Positions 1-5,054 are shown, counted from the first letter of the stretch. The stretch: 6,343 bases of DNA from an uncultured Veillonella sp. (GCA_900549845.1 URPT01000095.1:1-6343), one strand, 5' to 3'. Program-made: numbers and translations. The notes: generated by a model not told the origin, from the letters alone.

Positions 1-139
1 GGGTATAAATTCGTTTAGTATCGAGAATATGCATTCACATTATACTCACGTTGTTCATGGCTGTTGATTAGATATGACTTTATAGAGATTTTATTATAGA
101 GATATAATCAAAGGTTTAAGAATTGTTTATATAGTTACT
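1..139. other. AT-rich intergenic stretch, no gene seen
   Basis: No frame carries a convincing gene. One plus-strand frame is open from the left edge to a TGA at 65-67, which could be the last 21 codons of an upstream gene, but the short peptide is not recognisable. The 9-bp word TATAGAGAT occurs twice (81-89 and 95-103), 14 bp apart; this may be chance in AT-rich DNA. The following small-RNA promoter begins at 140. Confidence 0.5.
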
Positions 140-167
140 TTGATAGTTTAGATATTCCATGTATACT
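140..167 (+). promoter_or_regulatory. Predicted sigma-70-type promoter of the first small RNA
   Basis: A -35 element TTGATA (140-145) and a -10 element TATACT (162-167) are separated by 16 bp, with a TG directly before the -10. The predicted start is about 173-174. The 5' arm of the outermost RNA stem begins at 175, so promoter and structure fit each other, which raises confidence in both. No ribosome binding site or reading frame follows. Confidence 0.6.
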
Positions 168-173
168 TATTTA

Positions 174-350
174 GGTAAGGCTGACGTTTGATTCTAGATA
201 AGAAACAACTAAACTTCTCTCTCTTAATAAGTTCTCTCTCAACTTATCTAGATCACATATACTCTCTCTCAACAGTCCTTACACTCTCAAACTATATGCA
301 TAAAGGGCATTTGCTAGCGACGGCTAGTGAATGCCCTTTATGTTTTATAT
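174..350 (+). ncRNA. Candidate structured small RNA with four CU-repeat loops
   Basis: About 175 nt between a promoter and an intrinsic terminator, with no credible reading frame. Nested pairing is visible. The outer stem is GTAAGG-CTG (175-183) with CAG-T-CCTTAC (273-282), one bulged base. The middle stem is TCTAGATAAG (193-202) with CTTATCTAGA (243-252), 10 bp perfect. The inner stem is AACTT (212-216) with AAGTT (229-233). CU tracts lie at 217-224 (apical loop), 234-240 (internal loop), 262-270 (internal loop) and 284-288 (before the terminator), so all four are predicted unpaired. By analogy with trans-acting bacterial RNAs that expose C/U-rich loops to purine-rich Shine-Dalgarno regions, it may act on mRNAs; that is inference. 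Alternatives are a long attenuated leader of htrA, since readthrough past 350 would enter that gene, or a 6S-like RNA, which fits the structure poorly. Confidence 0.6.
299..350 (+). terminator. Strong intrinsic terminator of the first small RNA
   Basis: A 12-bp perfect stem (CATAAAGGGCAT 299-310 with ATGCCCTTTATG 331-342) continues through three weaker or wobble pairs into CTAGC/GCTAG (314-318 and 323-327) around a GACG loop. The run TTTTATAT follows at 343-350. The U tail is short, but the stem is long and the sequence lies at the end of the small-RNA candidate. The reverse orientation has a weaker T tract. Confidence 0.75.
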
Positions 351-475
351 GATAGCTTTATATAGAGCTTTTGGTTCGTTTCATTTCTCTGATATTGAAT
401 TGTTCTTGAAAGATCGCCAGATACATATTGTTTATAGAAATTATATTTTTATTATAGATGTAATAAATTGTTATG

Positions 476-504
476 TTGCATTGTAAAGTATTGCGTACTA
501 TAAT
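476..504 (+). promoter_or_regulatory. Predicted htrA promoter
   Basis: TTGCAT (476-481), 17 bp, then a consensus TATAAT (499-504) predict a start near 511, giving a leader of about 65 nt. The padR promoter downstream uses the same -35 hexamer. The stretch 351-475 before it is AT-rich and shows no gene. Confidence 0.7.
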
Positions 505-513
505 AGGTTCATC

Positions 514-539
514 AAAATCAATTTTATAAAATTGATTTT
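514..539. promoter_or_regulatory. 26-bp perfect palindrome at the start of the htrA leader
   Basis: Arms AAAATCAATTTT (514-525) and AAAATTGATTTT (528-539) flank a central AT, so the whole 26 bp is self-complementary. It begins about 3 nt after the predicted transcription start. It could be a roadblock operator for a repressor sensing envelope or heat stress, or a 5' hairpin that stabilises the mRNA. It lacks GC pairs and is not placed as a terminator. The regulator is unknown. Confidence 0.55.
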
Positions 540-545
540 CATTAA

Positions 546-575
546 ATCATTAAGAAATGATATGAGGAGAAATGT
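546..575 (+). promoter_or_regulatory. htrA ribosome binding region with short hairpin
   Basis: A 6-bp stem ATCATT (546-551) and AATGAT (556-561) with an AAGA loop ends just before the Shine-Dalgarno GAGGAGA (564-570), which lies 5 nt before the ATG at 576. The Shine-Dalgarno itself is not paired in this fold. It supports the start at 576 rather than an out-of-frame ATG at 572. Confidence 0.5.
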
Positions 576-1670
576 ATGAATTTTTCAAAATATAAGAAAT
601 CAATTATTGCCTGTGTGCTAGCTCTTGGTATTGGTGTAGGCGGTGGCTACTATTTCTTTAGTAGTCCTGTGACACATCAAACAACTGTGCGAGAACAAAC
701 AAAACAAAATAAACCGATTACAGATACACGTAATACGTATGTGGTACAAGCGGCTAAAGAATCTGGTCCAGCTGTAGTGGGAATTACCACTCAAGTTTTC
801 CAAAAAGACATTTTTAACCGTACCATCTATGCTGGAGAGGGTGTTGGCTCTGGTGTGTTGATTGATAATGATGGACATATCGTAACAAATAATCACGTTG
901 TAGCTGGTGCTAAAAATGGAGAGGTTACAGTATCTTTGTCTAATGGATCTACCGTAACAGGTACAGTTATTGGTACGGATGCTCAAACAGACTTAGCTGT
1001 TGTTAAAATTAATCCACCAAAGGATATTCAACCTATAAAAATTGGTGACTCTGATTCCTTACAAGTAGGGGAACCGGCTATCGCCATTGGTAATCCTTTA
1101 GGCCTAGAGTTTAAAGGCTCTGTTACATCTGGTGTAATCAGTGCGCTAGCACGTACTATTGATGATCAAGGTCAACGCTTCCCATTAATCCAAACAGATG
1201 CAGCTATTAATCCAGGTAACTCTGGTGGTGCTCTCATCAATGCAGATGGAGAGTTAATTGGTATTAATAGCTCTAAGATTTCTAAAGAAGGCGTTGAAGG
1301 TATGGGTTTTGCCATTCCTATTAACTCCGCTATGACTGTTGTAGATTCTATTATTAAGAATGGTAAAGTTGTACGTCCTTATATTGGTGTATGGGCTGTA
1401 GATCGTCAAACAGCAGCACGTAACAATGTAAGTTATGAAGGCGAAGGCCTTCTCATTGTTCAACTTGATGCGAATGGTCCTGCAGCAAAGGCAGGTTTAG
1501 TAGAAGGAGATACAATTGCTCAAATTGATGGCAAGGATATTAGTACATTATTAGAATTAAAAGAGCAAATTGACGCTAAGAGCCCTGGTGATACAGTTTT
1601 GCTATCCTATACTCATAATGGCAAAATGAAGAGTACACAGATTAAATTAGGCCAAGCATCCTCAAATTAA
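576..1670 (+). CDS. htrA: HtrA/DegP-type serine protease (S1C) with one PDZ domain
   Basis: Envelope protease that degrades or refolds damaged exported proteins. The 364 residues start with a short basic tail and one hydrophobic segment (about 9-28) that acts as a signal anchor, placing the enzyme outside the inner membrane. A low-complexity linker (30-55) leads to a trypsin-like domain (about 56-255). The triad is intact: His107 in TNNHVV, Asp139 in TDLAVV and Ser216 in GNSGG. A single C-terminal PDZ domain follows (about 267-358), beginning RPYIGV and containing a GLVEGD segment. Length and one-PDZ layout match the DegS/HtrA-type family of Firmicutes and relatives rather than two-PDZ DegP. 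The gene stands alone, with its own promoter at 476-504 and terminator at 1755-1785. A palindrome in its leader suggests dedicated control. Family assignment is secure; substrates are unknown. Confidence 0.96.
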   Translation: MNFSKYKKSIIACVLALGIGVGGGYYFFSSPVTHQTTVREQTKQNKPITDTRNTYVVQAAKESGPAVVGITTQVFQKDIFNRTIYAGEGVGSGVLIDNDGHIVTNNHVVAGAKNGEVTVSLSNGSTVTGTVIGTDAQTDLAVVKINPPKDIQPIKIGDSDSLQVGEPAIAIGNPLGLEFKGSVTSGVISALARTIDDQGQRFPLIQTDAAINPGNSGGALINADGELIGINSSKISKEGVEGMGFAIPINSAMTVVDSIIKNGKVVRPYIGVWAVDRQTAARNNVSYEGEGLLIVQLDANGPAAKAGLVEGDTIAQIDGKDISTLLELKEQIDAKSPGDTVLLSYTHNGKMKSTQIKLGQASSN

Positions 1671-1754
1671 ATTCAGGTTATTCAAGATAAGTAAAGTCTC
1701 TTTATTATAAATAGATCTTATTTAGAAGAGATAAAGTACTTATTATATAAATAG

Positions 1755-1785
1755 AAAATCCTCATCCTATGGATGAGGATTTTTT
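1755..1785 (+). terminator. Intrinsic terminator of htrA
   Basis: Stem AAAATCCTCATCC (1755-1767) with GGATGAGGATTTT (1771-1783) around a 3-nt TAT loop, running into a T tract to 1785. It lies 84 nt after the htrA stop codon. The spacer holds a weaker imperfect inverted repeat (AAGTA and TCTCTT at 1689-1702 against AAGAGA and TACTT at 1726-1740) that I do not interpret. Confidence 0.88.
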
Positions 1786-1933
1786 GATATACGATGATAT
1801 TTGAAATAGATTTCAATAGAAATAATTTGAAATTAGCATAAATTTTGAAATTTTTTTATCTCTATAAAACTAGAGTTTATCTTTATTTGTTGGGTTTAAA
1901 AATAATAAATTTTAGTTTTGTAAAATATTTTTT
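1786..1933. other. Very AT-rich gap before the padR operon
   Basis: No gene, terminator or clear promoter is seen; long A/T runs dominate. Such sequence just upstream of the padR promoter at 1945-1973 could act as an UP element or a bent region, but nothing specific shows this. Confidence 0.4.
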
Positions 1934-1964
1934 TGCAAGGTACCTTGCATTACGAGGTACCTTG
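1934..1964. promoter_or_regulatory. Paired GGTACC operator candidate over the padR promoter
   Basis: TGCAAGGTACCTTGCA (1934-1949) is a perfect 16-bp palindrome. A second copy of its core, AGGTACCTTG, lies at 1955-1964, with the centres 17 bp apart. The first copy overlaps the -35 hexamer and the second fills the spacer, so a bound protein would block polymerase. The nearby PadR-family protein is the natural candidate, through autorepression; this is inference. Confidence 0.6.
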
Positions 1965-1973
1965 TGTTATTAT
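1945..1973 (+). promoter_or_regulatory. Predicted promoter of the padR-DUF1700 operon
   Basis: TTGCAT (1945-1950), 17 bp, then TATTAT (1968-1973) with an extended -10 TG at 1965-1966. The predicted start is near 1980, leaving a leader of about 70 nt before the ATG at 2050. Upstream in-frame TTG or ATG codons at 1933 and 1972 lie inside the promoter and are not translation starts. Confidence 0.65.
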
Positions 1974-1989
1974 GTATTTGTCAGTACAT
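1972..1989. promoter_or_regulatory. PadR-box-like inverted repeat at the transcription start
   Basis: ATGTA (1972-1976) and TACAT (1985-1989) are separated by 8 bp and overlap the -10 and +1. The classic PadR/LmrR site is described as ATGT-N8-ACAT; here ATGT and ACAT are 10 bp apart, so the match is only approximate. It may be a third site for the encoded repressor or coincidence. Confidence 0.35.
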
Positions 1990-2049
1990 GATAGTGACCG
2001 TAAGAGAGCTTTCACATTGGCAGGCAAGCACAGCCTAAAGGGAGGAACT

Positions 2050-2373
2050 ATGCAAGTTCAATTAAAAAAAGGTGTTATGGATATGCTAGTGCTAGCATTA
2101 CTAACACAAACTGATCGCTACGGGTATGAAATCGTAAGCACTATTTCAGAATATATTGAGATTTCTGAAGGAACGATATATCCATTATTTAATAGATTGA
2201 AAAAAGAAAAGTATGTTGAAACATATTTAAAGGAATCTACTACAGGACCATCTCGAAAATATTATCACATCACAGAAGATGGACGTGCCGCATATAACAA
2301 GATGCGCCAAGAATGGGATGAATTTTCTGGTGTAATCAACATCCTGTTGAAAGGAGTCGACTATAATGAATAA
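2050..2373 (+). CDS. PadR-family transcriptional regulator
   Basis: A 107-residue DNA-binding protein of the short PadR class, normally a dimeric repressor. The start at 2050 is chosen because GGGAGGA (2040-2046) precedes it at correct spacing and because it gives the canonical N-terminus. A longer in-frame reading from a TTG at 1933 would run through the promoter. Visible family features are an N-terminal helix leading to YGYEIV (24-29), the recognition-helix motif EGTIYPLFNRL (40-50), the wing GPSRKYYHITEDGR (66-79), and a C-terminal dimerisation helix (about 80-101). Its end overlaps the next gene by 8 bp, so the two are translationally coupled. PadR and DUF1700 genes are commonly paired in Firmicutes. 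The signal sensed is unknown; autorepression is suggested by the inverted repeats at 1934-1989. Confidence 0.9.
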   Translation: MQVQLKKGVMDMLVLALLTQTDRYGYEIVSTISEYIEISEGTIYPLFNRLKKEKYVETYLKESTTGPSRKYYHITEDGRAAYNKMRQEWDEFSGVINILLKGVDYNE

Positions 2374-2941
2374 AAATAGCTTTTTAGAAGCACTGCGTAA
2401 TATATTCAAAAAGGCCCGTGTTGCTGATGTAGAAAGTATTATCGAGGTTTATGAAGAACATTTTGCTGTAGGTTATGAAAAAGGTCTTACAGATAGTGAA
2501 ATTATTAAATCTTTGGGAACTCCAGAGGAAATCTATGCATCCTATGTAGATGCGGGTATTATTACTGATACATTAGGCCAAGATGGTGGTGAAAGTAAAT
2601 CTGTTAATATGCAAGCAATCTATGCAAGATTTGATGATTATAAAGAACGTTTATTACCACAATTACCATGTATGGCTAAAAAAGCATCCAAAACTTTGTT
2701 ATCTGTTGGAAGTGCTTTGTCATATATTGTAGGGGTTTTAATATTTATCATTACGCCAGCTATCCTATATTTACTTGGAAGCTCATGGCAACCGTTTGAG
2801 AATGTAACGGCATTTCCTGCATTATCATTGGTAACTTTAGTTGCACTTGGTGGTGTAGGTCTCTTTGGGGGCCTTACATGTATCTTTATTGGTATTGAAC
2901 TTCGTGGTGTACGCGAACGTTATTTCAGCAATGTAGATTAA
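2366..2941 (+). CDS. DUF1700-family membrane protein
   Basis: A 191-residue protein. The N-terminal part (about 1-65) is a helical domain resembling the HAAS/DUF1700 family, with segments FLEALRNIFKK (6-16), IIEVYEEHF (25-33) and the hallmark SLGTPEEIYASY (49-60). A linker leads to two strong hydrophobic segments (about 111-138 and 151-178) separated by a short loop, then a basic tail (RGVRERYF), which suggests both termini face the cytoplasm. The start at 2366 has AAGGAG at 2351-2356 and lies inside the end of padR. Family members are usually co-transcribed with a PadR regulator and often a DUF4097-type protein. Here the third gene is instead a Met/Gln-rich exported protein. Its biochemical role is not known; a partner or sensor role for the repressor at the membrane is speculation. 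Confidence 0.85.
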   Translation: MNKNSFLEALRNIFKKARVADVESIIEVYEEHFAVGYEKGLTDSEIIKSLGTPEEIYASYVDAGIITDTLGQDGGESKSVNMQAIYARFDDYKERLLPQLPCMAKKASKTLLSVGSALSYIVGVLIFIITPAILYLLGSSWQPFENVTAFPALSLVTLVALGGVGLFGGLTCIFIGIELRGVRERYFSNVD

Positions 2942-2950
2942 GGAGGACCT

Positions 2951-3370
2951 ATGAGACGAATTATAATTGCTGCTATTCTAACTGTAATCAGTGCTGTAGG
3001 GGTAGGTACATCATTTGCAGTAAATGATCTACCAAATTTTGGTGAATGGATGAAAACCAATGAACAACAGTTTAGAAAACCACATAGACATGATGGTTCT
3101 AATATGCATATGGACCAACATATGATGGATGGAAATAATCAAATGATGCCTCAAAATGGTCTGGGGCCAAATAATGGTCAACATATGTACCAAAATTGTC
3201 AAAACCAAATGATGGATGGTATGGGTCCAAATAATGGTCAAATGCCTCCGCAAGGCCAAATGCCTCCGCAAGGTCAAATGCCTATGCAAGGTCAACCACC
3301 TCAACAAACTAATGGTAATGCGCCACAACAACAAACTGAACAAGGTGCACCACAAACTACACAAAACTAA
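2951..3370 (+). CDS. Small exported Met/Gln/His-rich repeat protein, function unknown
   Basis: I do not recognise a family. The 139 residues begin with a typical signal peptide (basic MRR, hydrophobic core 4-19, likely cleavage after SFA at 21-23), so the protein is probably periplasmic or secreted. The mature part is disordered-looking and low in complexity, with 16 Met, 24 Gln and 5 His in the full chain and one Cys (83). It holds clusters such as NMHMDQHMMD (51-60), a 20-residue spaced duplication of GPNNGQ (72-77 and 92-97), and a QMPPQG repeat (97-114). Met/His clusters of this kind occur in periplasmic copper- or silver-binding proteins, so metal binding is a reasonable but untested guess. 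Other options are a surface or matrix-interacting peptide, or a stress-sensing substrate. AAGGAGG (2940-2946) overlaps the upstream stop codon, so it is the third gene of the padR operon. Confidence 0.8.
   Translation: MRRIIIAAILTVISAVGVGTSFAVNDLPNFGEWMKTNEQQFRKPHRHDGSNMHMDQHMMDGNNQMMPQNGLGPNNGQHMYQNCQNQMMDGMGPNNGQMPPQGQMPPQGQMPMQGQPPQQTNGNAPQQQTEQGAPQTTQN
3239..3310 (+). repeat. Tandem 18-bp coding repeat (QMPPQG)
   Basis: Units at 3239-3256, 3257-3274 and 3275-3292 are nearly identical (CAAATGCCTCCGCAAGGY, the third with CCTATG); a degenerate fourth follows at 3293-3310. A 15-bp exact repeat CCAAATAATGGTCAA also lies upstream at 3167-3181 and 3227-3241, 60 bp apart. Both periods are multiples of three, so slippage would change repeat number without breaking the frame. 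Confidence 0.85.
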
Positions 3371-3374
3371 CCAT

Positions 3375-3403
3375 ATTTTATGAGCCCCTTACTCTCATAA
3401 AAT
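3375..3403. repeat. 10-bp inverted repeat just after the padR operon stop
   Basis: ATTTTATGAG (3375-3384) and CTCATAAAAT (3394-3403) are perfectly complementary around a 9-nt loop, CCCCTTACT. No T run follows, so it is not a normal terminator. It may be an mRNA 3' hairpin or an operator for a promoter serving the RNA downstream. Confidence 0.5.
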
Positions 3404-3409
3404 GATAGA

Positions 3410-3547
3410 GAACGTGGCCGTGAAAGTGCATTTATGGCCACCATAGAGCCACACACTCTATGTGATACATTCGTATCAGAATCTCTCTCTTACACACAAT
3501 AACTACACACAAACAAAAAGAGCTCCTCAGTGAAGGAGCTCTTTTTG
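3410..3547 (+). ncRNA. Candidate 3'-UTR small RNA with serial hairpins and CU/AC-rich linker
   Basis: Downstream of the Met-rich gene lies about 140 nt of untranslated but structured sequence. Hairpin A is GTGGCC (3414-3419) with GGCCAC (3436-3441), extended by wobble pairs to a 6-nt loop. Hairpin B is CATAGAG (3442-3448) with CTCTATG (3456-3462). Hairpin C is TGATAC (3463-3468) with GTATCA (3473-3478), loop ATTC. A G-free linker (3481-3519) then carries TCTCTCTCT and two copies of TACACACAA (3491-3499 and 3504-3512), before a strong terminator. A weak possible -10, TAAAAT (3398-3403), would start it near 3410; otherwise it would be released from the operon mRNA by processing. The start position is therefore uncertain. 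It shares the CTCTCTCTTA element with the RNA at 174-350. Confidence 0.5.
3515..3547 (+). terminator. Intrinsic terminator of the padR operon / 3' RNA
   Basis: A 13-bp perfect stem, AAAAAGAGCTCCT (3515-3527) with AGGAGCTCTTTTT (3534-3546), loop CAGTGA. Because the stem begins with an A run, it could also stop minus-strand transcripts arriving from pyrE. The stretch 3548-3620 behind it shows nothing else recognisable. Confidence 0.92.
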
Positions 3548-3620
3548 TATCTGGTGATGAACGTTGATTGTATTTGATAGACTGGGAATATATTTATTAA
3601 CTAATACTTTTATTAAATTA

Positions 3621-3660
3621 AATATTAAAAGAAAAGACCTATGCATATGCATAGGTCTTT
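3621..3660 (-). terminator. Intrinsic terminator of pyrFE
   Basis: A 28-bp perfect palindrome (3633-3660, arms AAAGACCTATGCAT and ATGCATAGGTCTTT) starts 7 bp beyond the pyrE stop. Read on the minus strand it is followed by a T-rich tail (TTTTCTTTTAA). It faces the terminator at 3515-3547, so the two operons converge with separate terminators. Confidence 0.88.
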
Positions 3661-3667
3661 AGTCATT

Positions 3668-4255
3668 TTATTTGATATGTTTAGAACCGCGTTCTGTCAT
3701 AGCTACGCCGTCTTTGCAAAGAGGGCATTCTTCAGGTTTGTATGTAGGAACTTCAAGGTTAAGTAAGGCTTGTACTTTTTCATGAGGTACGCCGAATTCT
3801 GCTTTACCGCCAGAACGGTTAACAAGAAGGCCTACACCTACGATTTCACCACCGGATTGGTTCACTACGTTTACTACTTCTTGTACGGAACCGCCAGTTG
3901 TTACGATATCTTCAACGATAAGTACGCGTGTGCCCGGTTCGATTTTGAAACCGCGACGTAAAGTCATAACGCCTTTTTCGCGTTCTGTGAAGATAGCGCG
4001 TGTACCAAGAGCTTTACCTACTTCGTGAGCTAGTAAGATACCACCAGTCATAGGTCCGATAACGAGTTCTACATTTTGATCGCGGAAGCGTTCAGCCAAT
4101 TCTTTACAAAGTTTTTCGGTATATTTTGGGTGTTGCAATACATTGAATTTTTCAACGTACATTGGGCTGTGGAGTCCAGATGTCAAAAGGAAGTGACCTT
4201 CTAAAATAGCTTGAGTGTCGATAAGTAATTGTTTTACTTCTTGTTCTGTCATCAT
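3668..4255 (-). CDS. pyrE: Orotate phosphoribosyltransferase
   Basis: Joins orotate to PRPP to give orotidine 5'-phosphate, the penultimate step of de novo UMP synthesis, in the cytoplasm. The 195 residues carry the type I phosphoribosyltransferase fold, with the PRPP-binding motif VLIVEDIVTTGGS (111-123) and the substrate-loop region around TEREKGVMTLRRGF (90-103). The C-terminus contains CPLC (177-180), as in the Thermus/clostridial-type PyrE branch rather than the Escherichia coli type. The start at 4255 overlaps the pyrF stop as ATGA. GGAGA (4270-4266, minus strand) lies 10 nt before it, favouring this ATG over the adjacent one at 4252. It is translationally coupled to pyrF, the product channelling naturally to the next enzyme. 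Confidence 0.96.
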   Translation of the reverse strand: MMTEQEVKQLLIDTQAILEGHFLLTSGLHSPMYVEKFNVLQHPKYTEKLCKELAERFRDQNVELVIGPMTGGILLAHEVGKALGTRAIFTEREKGVMTLRRGFKIEPGTRVLIVEDIVTTGGSVQEVVNVVNQSGGEIVGVGLLVNRSGGKAEFGVPHEKVQALLNLEVPTYKPEECPLCKDGVAMTERGSKHIK

Positions 4256-4971
4256 TTGGATACATTCTCCATTTCTTCAATAATTAAACGAACTGCTTCA
4301 CGAGGATTTTCAGCCTGTGTAATAGGGCGGCCAATAACGAGACGAGACGCGCCATCTTGTAATGCACTAGCAGGTGTAGCAATACGTTTTTGGTCGTCTG
4401 TTGCTGCAAAGGATGGGCGAATACCAGGTGTTACGATGAGGAAATCATCACCACATGCTTCGCGAATCATCTTAGCTTCTAATGCGGAACATACAACGCC
4501 ATCCATGCCACATTCTTTAGCAAGCTTTGCTAGACGAATAACTTGGTCAGAAATAGGCAATTGACCACCAGTTGCAGTCCAAGCTTCATCATCAAAGCTA
4601 GTTAATACAGTGATTGCCAATAATTTTGTACGTTCAACGCCCAATTGTTCAGCTGTTTCACGAGCAGCTTTTACAGCGGCTTTCATCATAACTGGACCGC
4701 CTTGACCATGCATAGTGATCAAGTTAGCACCTAAACGTGTTAGGGAAGATACGCCATGTGCTACTGTATTAGGAATATCATGCAATTTCAAATCAAGAAA
4801 TACTTGTTTGTTTTGCTCTTGTAAATAGCGAACTGTTTGCTCTCCTTCGGCGTAGAATAGCTCCATGCCGACCTTGTAAAAGCTAACCGCATCACCAAGG
4901 GCTGTTACGGTTTCTTTCATCGCATCCATAGTGGATACATCAAGGGCAACGATTAATCTGTCATCTGCCAT
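4252..4971 (-). CDS. pyrF: Orotidine 5'-phosphate decarboxylase
   Basis: Decarboxylates orotidine 5'-phosphate to UMP, the final de novo step. The 239 residues form a TIM barrel with all expected catalytic elements: ALD near the start (Asp11), YKVG (Lys33), the signature FLDLKLHDIPNT (58-69) with the Asp60, Lys62 and Asp65 charge network, TPGIRP (181-186) and the phosphate-gripper GRPIT (214-218). Length is usual for the bacterial short form. GGAGG (4983-4979, minus strand) lies 7 nt before the ATG. It is the first gene of a two-gene unit with pyrE; the rest of the pyr pathway is not in the window. No PyrR-type attenuator is seen in the short leader. Confidence 0.97.
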   Translation of the reverse strand: MADDRLIVALDVSTMDAMKETVTALGDAVSFYKVGMELFYAEGEQTVRYLQEQNKQVFLDLKLHDIPNTVAHGVSSLTRLGANLITMHGQGGPVMMKAAVKAARETAEQLGVERTKLLAITVLTSFDDEAWTATGGQLPISDQVIRLAKLAKECGMDGVVCSALEAKMIREACGDDFLIVTPGIRPSFAATDDQKRIATPASALQDGASRLVIGRPITQAENPREAVRLIIEEMENVSK

Positions 4972-5005
4972 CTTGCAACCTCCATACTACATATATATCT
5001 AAATA

Positions 5006-5035
5006 ATTTTCACATACAGAGGGCCTATCTGTCAA
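5006..5035 (-). promoter_or_regulatory. Possible pyrFE promoter
   Basis: A consensus -35, TTGACA, reads on the minus strand from 5035 to 5030. At 18 bp spacing lies GAAAAT (5011-5006), only a 4/6 match to the -10 consensus but preceded by an extended TG. The predicted start is near 5000, giving a leader of about 28 nt. The -35 is convincing; the -10 is not. Confidence 0.45.
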
Positions 5036-5054
5036 TTAAATTTGATGTGAAAGA

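Noticed and set aside
2..67. Tail of an upstream gene at the left edge
   Set aside because: Only 21 open codons with no recognisable peptide and no terminator directly after; mentioned but not called as a gene.
174..350. 6S RNA, tmRNA or RNase P RNA
   Set aside because: No tmRNA tag frame or tRNA-like ends and no RNase P conserved core are seen; the three short stems with CU loops do not form the long rod with central bubble of 6S RNA.
296..352. Small 18-codon frame beginning ATG at 296
   Set aside because: No ribosome binding site, and it runs through the terminator stem, which explains the sequence better.
618..986. Minus-strand open frame inside htrA, and similar ones inside htrA, padR, pyrE, pyrF and the exonuclease gene
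   Set aside because: Each lies opposite a well-conserved gene with intact catalytic or family motifs and has no family features of its own.
1933..2049. N-terminal extension of the PadR protein from a TTG at 1933
   Set aside because: It would translate the promoter and operator; a strong Shine-Dalgarno precedes the ATG at 2050, which gives the standard family N-terminus.
2351..2373. Possible frameshift or fusion at the padR-DUF1700 junction
   Set aside because: The 8-bp overlap has its own AAGGAG Shine-Dalgarno and both proteins have normal lengths, so this is ordinary coupling.
3239..3310. CRISPR-like array
   Set aside because: Units are directly adjacent 18-bp coding repeats with no spacers and encode QMPPQG in frame.
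3029..3364. Minus-strand open frame opposite the Met-rich gene
   Set aside because: Its His/Leu/Ile-rich repeats are the mirror of the Met/Gln repeats; no ribosome binding site, and the plus-strand frame has a signal peptide and operon context.
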